Shown piece by piece: positions 10,948-20,936 of a stretch of 64,000 bases of DNA (positions within the stretch are counted from its first letter, which is position 1; every line of letters starts with the position of its first letter). Below the pieces are notes generated by a model. The model did no database searches and was not told where the DNA came from. It worked only from the letters and a program-made list of their open reading frames with translations. This DNA is from Fusarium oxysporum f. sp. lycopersici 4287 (Eukaryota; Ascomycota; Sordariomycetes; Hypocreales; Nectriaceae). The stretch spans positions 3,039,185 through 3,103,184 of the forward strand of contig NC_030986.1 of NCBI RefSeq assembly GCF_000149955.1, given 5' to 3'. The position numbers and the translations under genes are program-made.

Positions 10948-13900
10948 ATGTTCCAAGATCGTTCTGGGGCCGAGGTGCCATCACGCCCTGAATCACCGAA
11001 AGCCAGTTCAAAGGTCAATGTTCGTCGTCGCAACAGTGGTGCCGGTCGTTCCGCGCCATTGGTCAATCGCATAAAGGATGTTGCTGCAGATGTATATCAG
11101 AAGACCGTTGTTGAGCTTATTCTGCGTCGCAAACATGTTACTGTGTCGACTGATGGGCGACGCATACCTCTCGAACTCGAACACGAAACCCCTTTAATCG
11201 ATACTCGTCGTGGTCTTGCATATGTCTCGAACAGCATCCGAACGTCAAGATATACAGTATGGGACTTTATACCCAAGCAACTTTTCTTTCAGTTCTCTCG
11301 CGTTGGAAACTTTTATTTCCTTTGCGTTGGTATACCGCAGATGGTGTGTATGAGCGGAACCTTGAAGATGGATTTGTTGCTAACAGCTACACCAGGTCCC
11401 AGGCCTTTCGACGACCGGGTCCTACACTACTATTCTACCGCTTTTATTCTTTGTGATGTTGACAATTGTCAAAGAAGGTTACGATGACTATCGAAGGTAT
11501 CGCCTGGACAAAATCGAGAACGCTGGCTTCGCGACTGTGCTTGGACGAGAAGATAAATACACGGGAAAGCTACAACCAGTTAATAAGTGGACAAAGCTTA
11601 ACCCGTTTTTGACCCATTCGACCGCTGAACCGTATCCCGTACCGGAGGAGGAATTCAATGGATTGCGTTGGGTTCCTGTGAGATGGAGCGAGATCAAGGT
11701 CGGAGATGTCATCAGACTTTGCCGAGACGAGCCTATTCCCGCAGACCTTGTCTTGCTACACAGTGACGGGGAGAACAAGCTGGCGTACATCGAAACCATG
11801 GCTCTCGATGGAGAGACCAATCTCAAGAGCAAGCAGGTCACGCCCGCTTTGGAAGGCTGCGACACGATCGAGGGGATTTCCAAGTGCAAGGCGGATTTTG
11901 TCGTTGAGAACCCAAACCCTGACCTCTACAACTTTGACGGTCGCGTGACAGTCAGCGGAAAGACTGTGCCCTTGACTTCAAATGAGGTTATTTATCGCGG
12001 AAGTGTTGTTCGCAACACCAATACAGCAATTGGGCTTGTAATCAACACTGGCGAGGACTGCAAGATTCGCATGAACGCCAACAAGCACCCAAAAGCCAAA
12101 AAGCCAGCCCTAGAGCGAGTTGTAAGCAAAATCGTCGTTACTCTTGCCACTTATGTTGTGGTCCTATCTGTTGGGGTGTCTATGGGCTATGTCAAATGGC
12201 AAAAGAGCACAGAAAGGCATTCATGGTATCTGGAACAAGCCAAGGTGCCTTTCTACCAGATCATCATTGCATTCATTATTATGTTCAATAACGTTGTACC
12301 CCTGTCGCTTTATATCAGCCTCGAAATCGTCAAAATCGGCCAGTTGCTGATGCTGAACTCGGATGTTGAAATGTATGATGAAGAGACTGATACCCCTGCC
12401 CGATGCAATACGAATACTATCCTTGAGAATCTGGGTCAGGTGGGATATGTCTTCTCAGACAAGACGGGAACCTTGACGGACAATATCATGAAATTTCGAA
12501 AGATCAGCGTTGCAGGAACTGTTTGGTTGCATGAGATGGACCTGGAACCAAAGGTCGATGAAGCTGAGGCTTTTAAGCTCGATGAAGAGTCAGAGCCAAG
12601 TGAGCCCTCAGTTTACAAGACAGACCCCGTCACGGTCGTTATCAGAGAGGAACAGGCTGAGGCGTCGAATGAACCATCCACACCACTAGCTCTCGCCTCG
12701 CCATCTCGACCCTCCATGTCTCATCGCCCATCTATGGCACCCTCGAGACCTTCAATGGCGCCTTCGCGCAATTCATTTGGAAGTCGTAGGTCTTCGTCCC
12801 AATGGCGCTCAACGGGACGACCGGATCATATTCAGCCCGACGTTACCACGAATGATCTTATTGAATACCTACGCCTCCGCCCTAACTCAGGTTTTGCTAG
12901 AAAGGCGAAGCAGTACATTCTCGCCGTAGCTCTGTGCCATACCTGTTTGCCTGAATATAAGGAGAACGGAGAGTTAGTGTTTCAAGCAGCATCTCCCGAC
13001 GAGCTAGCTCTCGTCAGGGCTGCTCAGGAACTTGGTTACCTTGTCGTTAACCGAACGACGCAAACCATCACTCTTCGGGTCACTCAGCCTGACGGCCACG
13101 AGGAAGAGCTCAAGTACGAGGTCCTGGACGTGATTGAATTTACCAGTGCAAGGAAAAAGATGTCGATCGTTGTTCGTTTCCCAGACGGTCGTGTGTCGGT
13201 CATCTGTAAAGGTGCCGACTCTGCTATCTTACCTCGTCTGAAGATGTCGCAGATCGCCAAGCAGAAAGCTAGTGAGGTTCGCAAGAGCGCTGAGCTTGAG
13301 CGCGAGATGCACCGACGCAGCGAGCAGCAAGAGCCACGCAACAGTTTTGGTGGTAGGCCTAGTCTCACCATCCGACGAAACCCAGGCGTGTCGAGGGATC
13401 GGAGTACAAGCAGACGACCCAATGTGGATAGAAGCAAGTCGTTCGAATTTGGCCGACTTTCTAGACGCTCGGAGGATAAGCCCCGTCTGTCCATTGCGAC
13501 TCGCGGTGTGTCAATCGATCTCCCTCGAGGCCAGTATTTGAGCACTCCCGTTCATTACCAGCAACCAGTTCCCGAACACCTGGCCTTCCTCGAGGATCCA
13601 GCTCTGCTTGACGACTCTGAGACATTTGCTAAGTGCTTTAAGCATCTGGATGACTTTGCCACCGAAGGTCTTCGGACGCTACTCTTTGCGCAAAAGTTCA
13701 TCACGGAACAAGAGTATCAGGCCTGGAAAAAGACTTGGGACGAGGCTACGACTAGCCTCAGTGATCGTCAACAGCGCATTGAGGATGCCGGCGATATGAT
13801 CGAGCAGTCGTTTGATCTTGTTGGTGCAACTGCCATCGAGGATAAGCTACAGAAGGGCGTCCCTGAGACAATTGAGAGGTTGCGAAAGGCCAATATCAAG

Positions 13901-15358
13901 GTCTGGATGCTTACAGGTGATAAGCGAGAGACCGCTATCAACATCGCTCACTCCGCCAGAATTTGCCGGCCCGGTTCAGATCTCTATATTCTCGACATTT
14001 CCAAGGGAAGTCTTGACTCGCAGTTGATTGCCCTGCAAGAGGATCTTTCAACTGGCTCAGTCCATAGTGTGGTTGTTATTGATGGCCAAACGCTTGCGGC
14101 TGTTGAAAAATCGCCAGAATTATCTGCTACATTCTTTAAGGTGATGTTGCAAGTCAACTCGGTCATTTGCTGCCGTGCCTCTCCAGCGCAGAAAGCACTA
14201 CTTGTAACCACCGTCCGGTCGCGCCTCAAGAAATACCATGGTAGGAAACGTCGAGGCCTAACCCTGGCCATCGGTGATGGTGCAAATGACTTGGCCATGA
14301 TCTCAGCCAGCCACGTGGGCATTGGTATATCTGGAAAGGAAGGCCTGCAAGCAGCTCGCGTGGCAGACTATGCCATTGCTCAATTCCGGTTCTTGCAGAG
14401 AATGCTGCTTGTCCATGGACGATGGAATTACGTCCGTACCGCCAAGTTCATTCTTTACACATTCTGGAAGGAAATGTTCTTTTACCTGCCAACAGCGCAG
14501 TATCAAAGATACACCGGCTATAGCGGCACGTCTCTGTATGAAGCTACCAGTCTGACGGTTTTCAACACACTTTTCACGAGTCTCTGCGTTATCTGCATGG
14601 GAATTTGGGAGCAAGACCTCAGCGCCGAGACACTGTTGGCCGTTCCCGAGCTTTATGTCTATGGACAGCGCAACCAGGGCCTCAACATCTGGAAGTTTGG
14701 TCGATGGATGCTTCTTGGTGCCATTGAGGGTGTGGTCTGTTGGTATGGCGTCTGGGCTGGCTATGGTTGGATCACACCGGCAGCGCGCGACCAAGGCTTG
14801 TATGCCCTGGGGACGCTCGCATTTTCAGTTGGAGTTCTCTGGATCAACTGGAAACTTTTGTAAGTGACTACCTCGCTTTGGTACCGTTTCGTGACTAACG
14901 TAATTAGCATTTTCGAAACCCATTACAAATCTACCGTTGTAATGGCATCCTTCTTTATTACTACTGTCGGCTGGTTCGCTTGGCTGTGCTTCCTCGACGC
15001 AGCCTTTGCGGGCCGCCCGTCTGGGCCATACGCTATTCGAAATAGTTTCACGGAAGCATTCGGGGCCGACGCAGTATGGTGGGCAACATTATTCATCGTA
15101 CTCGGGCTCCTGGGTCTGTTCGAGATCGTGCTCAAATGCGTGAAGCGTCTTCTCCTAATTGCTGGACTTTGGGATTGGCCGCCCTGGGGAAAGAGTCGTC
15201 GCGGTGAGAACATCGAAGAATGGGACGTTGAGCTATGGCAGGAGTTAGAGCAGGATCCGGCGTTACGAGAGCGCTTAAAGCGACTTGCTCGTGATGAGCA
15301 GGTGGAAGAGGAGGATGAATTCGAGAACGGCATTGAGGAAGGGATCCGGGGACGTTGA
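10948..15358 (+). CDS. P4-type phospholipid-transporting ATPase (Dnf3-like flippase)
   Basis: P4 ATPases move phospholipids from the outer to the cytosolic leaflet of Golgi, endosome or plasma membranes, usually with a Cdc50 partner. Exons are 10948..11343, 11396..14859 and 14908..15358; both introns (52 and 48 nt) have CTAAC branch sites, and the joins give PQM-VPGLSTTG and NWKL-FIFETHYK. The protein is 1436 residues. Visible marks: two N-terminal membrane spans around FYFLCVGI and LLFFVMLTIV; LDGETNLK, the P4 form of the actuator loop; phospho-acceptor Asp487 in SDKTGTLTD; LTGDKRETA; GDGANDLAM at about 1092; six C-terminal spans from about 1150. Two Ser/Arg/Pro-rich insertions (about 565-610 and 774-838) enlarge the cytosolic domains. 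Order and inserts fit the Dnf3 branch rather than Drs2 or Neo1. Confidence 0.93.
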
Positions 15359-15491
15359 CGTGAGTGATTATGGCGTTTTGATACCCTATAGATAATCAGT
15401 ACTTTCATGTCATTGGGATTGTGTTGCTCGTTGCATAGATTTGGACATGAAACACGACATAGCAAGGAATCTTCTTTCACACACGGTCAAA

Positions 15492-16883
15492 TTATTCGCT
15501 CAGTACCTCAACCTCTATCTCAACACCTGCCTCTGGCTGCTTTAGCCTCGCTACAAACTCCTCACCCAGTGTTGCGGGTGTCAAAATACCTCCACGTCTG
15601 TGAGCAGGTATAATTCCTTGCAGAAGGACCAATGCCGCTTGGGTCAGGGCCACGCCTGTGAACACATACGGATCACCACCATATGCGAACTTGACTTCAA
15701 CTTTCGGAACAGGCTCAGCTCCTTTGTTGTCTGCTATAGCCAGAAGGCGATACTTGAAATAGTGGCTTCTACGCGCTTCCTCAGAGGGACCTGTTCCTGG
15801 TGGGAACATTCGGGCGGCCAAGTAGCGTATAGGAGGTATTTTTGTGATTGCATTTGTGAGAAGGGAGAGGCTTGTTCGAAACATCAATGCTGATAAAGCA
15901 TTAGAACATCTCATTCGTGACGAGAAGAAGAAATCCTCTCCGTAGCCTTCTGGGCTCGGGAAGTCTGGTCCATGACCAGCGTATAAGCCCCAACTTCGGC
16001 CGACGAGAGTCTTTTCAATCTGTGCATGGGTGCTTTCCACTAGAACACCCAGTTCATCAACAATTTGGACGTCAAGAGCGTTGGGGGGCGGGAGAACCCC
16101 GTTTTTGGCCACCTGTTGTTCAGTCCTTGGCACAGGAGATAGATCAAAAGGGGCGATGTTGACGGGTTCGAGGCTACACAGTGAGTTGAGGCTTCCACCG
16201 CTGAAAGAACCGCGGACGTCTTCAAGACAGACCAGGACTTCACGAGTAGGAAGGGAAAATTGACGTTGAAGTTTTAGAGCGGCGAGATAGACGGATAGAT
16301 CTGCGGGAACGGCAGCCCAGCCTGCGGTCATGATAATCTAGCAGCGTCAGACAAATATCGGAAAAGTAGACAGCTTAATGATCATACTCTTGAACCTGAG
16401 TTACAGGCTGTCGTGTCATACTGGGCGATAATATCTCGCATCCAGGCGGGCTCTCCGCTACTTTGTTGGTGTAAGTCGGAGTGTGACCTACACGCTGTGA
16501 GATGGTGTATGCTTACCAATCCACATAATCGGTGCCGTTCTCAGCGCAGGCTCTGATCACAGCCGTTCCACATGTGGTAGCATAAGGACCAATAGTATTT
16601 ATAACCACACGGGATGTCTTGACGAGTTCGGAGATGGCTTCGTCGGAGGCGAGGTCAAGAGCGTACACAGTGCCTATAGGCTTTTAATAAGTGGATATAA
16701 TACGAGGGGGTACAACAGACATTTTGGTTCTTCAAGCTGAAGCTCTCTGTGTAAGACTTGGAGTTTACTCTTGTTGCGACCTGCGATGGCCCACGATACA
16801 TTCCCCGGGAGGACTTGTGCCATGTATGATGCACACAGGCGGCCTGTGTAGCCCGTTGCACCTAGGAGGACAATGTCGATCAT
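15492..16883 (-). CDS. Saccharopine-dehydrogenase-like NAD(P)-binding oxidoreductase
   Basis: There are four exons on the minus strand: 16721..16883, 16517..16673, 16388..16460 and 15492..16337. All have GT/AG ends, and phases were checked to give one 412-residue product. The start MIDIVLLGATGYTGRL is the Rossmann GxxGxxG loop. The middle reads INTIGPYATTCG and YVDCSGEPAW, then SGSRIIMTAGWAAVPADL, which are hallmarks of the saccharopine dehydrogenase-like (SCCPDH / trans-acting enoyl reductase) family. The substrate is unknown for most fungal members; lysine metabolism should not be assumed. A hydrophobic stretch near residue 270 may be a membrane contact. It is convergent with the flippase (134 bp apart) and lies just downstream of the MFS gene on the same strand. 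Confidence 0.88.
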
Positions 16884-17178
16884 TATGTTGACGTGGACGT
16901 TGGCGCTATCTATAAATGAGACATCAAGATACATAAATATACTTGTCCATCTCCCTTATAAGCTGGACTCTGTGTCCTTCCAACGGCTGCTCCGGCCAAG
17001 ACGGCCCCACGCATCGGTCTGACTGATGGCCCGGCCGGAGAGATATAAAGGCATGGAATAGGATGACGGCGCAATAGAGGAACCGGCCCTGACATGCATG
17101 TCACCAAATCAGGAGCAAATAGAAATATCGGATATTTGTTCTTCCTTTGCTTGTTAGATTTGTCACGTTGTAGCCTCA
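16884..17178. other. Short spacer upstream of the oxidoreductase gene
   Basis: 295 bp between the MFS stop and the oxidoreductase start; it must hold the terminator of the former and the promoter of the latter. TATAAA occurs at 17043-17048, in the expected promoter position only if the leader is about 130 nt. Nothing else is seen. Confidence 0.35.
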
Positions 17179-19083
17179 TCATCCTCGTCTCTCAACGTCT
17201 GTATCCTCCTGGTTAACCACACCCTCGGATCTTTCTGGGCGATCTGGGATCTTTCCGATGATTTCCATACTCCTAAAAGTGTATACAACGAGTGCGAGTG
17301 CAATGAAAAGGATGCCAAAGTTTGTCCAAGCTCCAGCGCGAAGACCCTTTAGAGACGGTGCATCCCATTCCTTGACCGATCCAACATCTTGAACACTTAC
17401 ACCTCTTTCCTTAGCCATGACAGATGACTGTATCGAAGTGGCAATAGCCAGTGCAATAGCACGACCGATCATACCGGAAGAGTTGATAAGTGCACCGCCA
17501 ACAGCTTGATCCTCTTTGGGGAGGGAATGTGAAGTAAAGAGCGTGAGGCAAGGCCAGGCCGTGTCGGCTCCAACAACAGAGAGAATCATAGCCCAGAATC
17601 CCCATGCAAAGTATGATGTCGTCGGGGGGATTGGCACGGCGTATAAAACAGCAGCAATGCAAACAGCCACATGTCCGAACGCCAGGATAAAGAAAGTCGG
17701 AACCCGTGAAAGGAAGTACGCCGTGAAAAAAGCAACCACGAAGCCGCTTACACCAGTAGGGATGAATCGCAACATTGTCTGTAGCGGTGAGAGACCTTGG
17801 TAATCCTGGAAATAGTACGTTGCGTAAATGAGGTAGTTGTTGAATCCACCAAAGAAAAAGCCCATGATAATCATGACGGCTGTGAATCGCCAGTTGCTGA
17901 AGATTGACACCTTGACAAGGGGTGGTCGATTCGTCTTCTGCTCAAGATATCGCTGCCAAAAGAAGAATGCAACGATGACTCCAAACGAAACAACGATGAG
18001 CACGGGGATCCAAGGTGCAGTCCAGCCAACAACGTTTCCCTCTGTCAAAGCAAACATAAGTGCAAGGAGTCCACATGTGATAAGAGTAGCGCCAATCCAG
18101 TCCACAGCCGCCGTCTTGGACCGTAGGTTGTTATGCTCGGGTCGGAGTTCCGGGGCCGGAGCGGGGATGCAGAAGACACCAGCAACGGCGATCATGCCGG
18201 CCATGATGGCTAGGGCACCAAAGACCCATTTCCAACTGGCCCATTCCGCGATGAGACCGGAGACGAGATTGCCGCAGACGCTACCGAGGGGGGCACCGGC
18301 AGCTGGCGTTGTTAGCAAGCTCCTGATGAAGTATGTGGAGAAACACACCGTATGCACTGAAAGCGTAGTTCTTTGCCTTCCCCGGAGGAAACGTAGTCCC
18401 GAGGATACCAATCGCCGTGGGAACATTAGCAGCAGCGCCCTGGACATATCAGTCGTGTCCTGTGTTATAGTAAGATGTAACTTACCAGCCCGTGAAGGCC
18501 ACGGAATAGATCGAACGCAATCTCAGTAGGTATGAAAGCATTCACAACACAGCAGATAGTAACCCAAAATGACCCCAGGATAAAATTCAGTCTCTTGCCG
18601 TAGATATCTGCGATTCGACCCCAGAGTAACAGGAAGCAGCCAAATGTCAAGACGTAGGATGACACTACCCATTGAAGTCTCGTATCAGGAACATCGAGGG
18701 CCCGGCCAATCTGAGGAAGGATGATGACGACGCTTTGGCTGGCAAGAGTCTATCATTGTTAGTGTGTGTTCGATACTTGTTTGTTACAGACTCACGTTGA
18801 GAAAAGAAGCTCCTGTGACGGTGCAGACGAGAGCTATACAACGCGCCTTCGATAATCTCAACTCATCCTTCGAATCTACCGATTCTGCATCACCGCTCCC
18901 GTCATCGTTGGAAGAAATGTTCTCTTCAGGCCGATTGTCGGAGTTGAGAGGGTGAGAAGACTCTTCGTTATCGATCACATCTCCAGGCACAATCTTTTCC
19001 TGCCCTGAGGAGGTTAGAGCAGTATTTTGGGAAGCAGAGTCGATGACAAAGTCTGGTCTCTTCTCATTGGAATGGTCAGCCAT
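17179..19083 (-). CDS. MFS drug:H+ antiporter, DHA2 (14-span) type
   Basis: This is a probable proton-driven exporter in the plasma membrane. Exons on the minus strand are 18796..19083, 18486..18749, 18349..18439 and 17179..18302; phases agree and the product has 588 residues. The first 80 residues are acidic and cytosolic (EESSHPLNSDNRPEEN). The first span begins at CIALVCTVTGAS. The MFS loop 2-3 signature is seen as LLWGRIADIYGKR, followed by ANVPTAIGILG and the motif-C-like AAGAPLGSVCGNLVSG. A long run of further hydrophobic helices ends at about 560. The arrangement resembles ATR1/aminotriazole-resistance transporters, but the substrate cannot be told from sequence. It sits beside an oxidoreductase gene on the same strand. 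Confidence 0.9.
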
Positions 19084-20936
19084 TATCTCAACTCTGTTTT
19101 CTCGCTCGAAGGAGCAAGAATGAAGAACGAGAGAGTCTCAAAAGTCATCACCTCGGAAACAATGGGGAAATGCCCAGGGTAATATATATTACATTGACCC
19201 AAACCCTTGAGAGCCAAGCCTAAACCCCCAATGGAGGACTTGAGGGGTGACAGAAAGCTTAGGACTTCAGTTCTGAGTGATAAAAATAACTGTACATGTT
19301 CAGGATATTTCGGAGTGGCTTTGGCAAGCTCTTTGATCGGGTTATTTTCGCACCCTCATCCAAAGGCCTCGAGGCTCCGTATCAATCAGTCAATTGACTG
19401 GGGTAGACTGTGGGGGATGGGGTCTAGCCGAATGACGAATTCCTTTTCATTTGACGAGGATAATATTATTCCCGGAGCTGCAACACTTGGTTACATTGAC
19501 AGGCAAACAAGCTTCAGTAGATAACTCTTTACTTTACCAAGGTGATCACCGCTACAACAACCTTATCTCAATGACACGATGGGTCACCTACACGATGAAA
19601 CAGACACTCTCTTCCCTCTTTGCAAGACGAACCACTGGATAAGTAAGGTATTCTCTCGCATGCTAGACCTTCTTCCCATCTTCAACCCCACTCATCCCCA
19701 ACTCACATGCCGGGTTCCGCTGCCGGAGAAAGCCATCCAGCACCAACAGCACAATCTAGTCCATCTATTGCCTAATTCTAGAGCAGGAGGTTATTTATCC
19801 CGTCATTCTCTCCCTTTCTCCTCTTTTGATCATAGCTCCCCGCTTGAGCTGGTGACTAATCTTCTCTATAGCCGAGTTTCACGGTTAACGACTTGGTAGT
19901 CTTACATACGAAGCGGCCAGCTTTTTCTCCTCACGCAAAGTCCTGCGCTGCTATCTACGTGGTACACATGCCATAACCTCGATGGCATCTTTACTTACAA
20001 ATCAGGTCGGAGTCTATCTCCTGTTGGGGGTGCTTGCATAAGTAAGATTTATACCCCCCCAACAGGCCTCGCTACAATCAACACCCTCAATCTACACAAT
20101 ATGCACATACCCAGTCACTCATGTACTCACTCATCACGTCATGCTCGACGACTATGCCTCTCCAATAAGTTTTCTCATTTTCATCGATATCATTGGATCA
20201 AAGCCCGTTTAAGGGAGCTTCTCAATCTCATGCCTGACCAAACCAATTCATTCAATTCCTTTCCATTGCCTTCTCCCATGCACGCCTTGCCTTTTCCCTT
20301 TCCTCATCGCCCTACGGTTCAAGTCAAGAAAGAATACATTGTTAAACGAACACGCGTTCAACCCCGTCTCCTAAAAGTTTGTTTGTTGTCGTAAATAAGA
20401 AACCAGCCGTTGCAGTTGAGCCCTCCCCCGACAAACAACCCAAAAATACCATCAAAGCAAGCAAATCCTGATCCAGGGAAAGAAAATGACACGCACGCAA
20501 TCTCGTTACTTGGCTCCAGGTGTTTCACAAGAAGAAATACCAGGTAAAGTGAGAATGACAGTGAGGGATAGAGAGTGAAAGAGAAAAAAGACCATGGCGA
20601 AACGCCTTGCCCTTCCATTCCGTTCCGTTTCCTTTGATTTGTTTTGCCATATGCCACCCTGATCTTTTCTTAAGGCGATTCTCGAGAGAAAAAAAAAAGA
20701 AACAATCGTACACGTACACGTAGACACATTTGAGGTGTGAGAGTGAATATTCGTCCGGCTCCATGAAAGCCATATGCATCATGCTGATTATAACCCCCCG
20801 ACTCTTTGATCATAGTTCACCTCTCGTCCCCTCTCATCCCCTAAGATATTCCGCAAGGCATTACGTCGGCTATCGCCAAGCCAGTCGTCAGGCATCGGCC
20901 TCGTCTGTCGCTACGCTCCTGCTGGGCATCTGATCT
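19084..20936. other. Intergenic region between the MFS and DEF1 genes
   Basis: About 1.85 kb with no supportable gene. It holds the MFS promoter and the 3' flank of DEF1. A perfect 11-bp inverted repeat with a 25-nt loop is at 20020-20066. Frames at 20101-20394 and 20358-20782 are low-complexity or antisense-like. A polypurine run (GAGAAAAAAAAAAG) is at 20686-20701. Confidence 0.4.
20020..20066. repeat. Perfect 11-bp inverted repeat (hairpin)
   Basis: CCTGTTGGGGG at 20020-20030 is mirrored by CCCCCAACAGG at 20056-20066 with a 25-nt loop. It lies in the gap between the MFS promoter side and the DEF1 3' side. Role unknown; it could be a transcript-end structure or chance. Confidence 0.6.
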
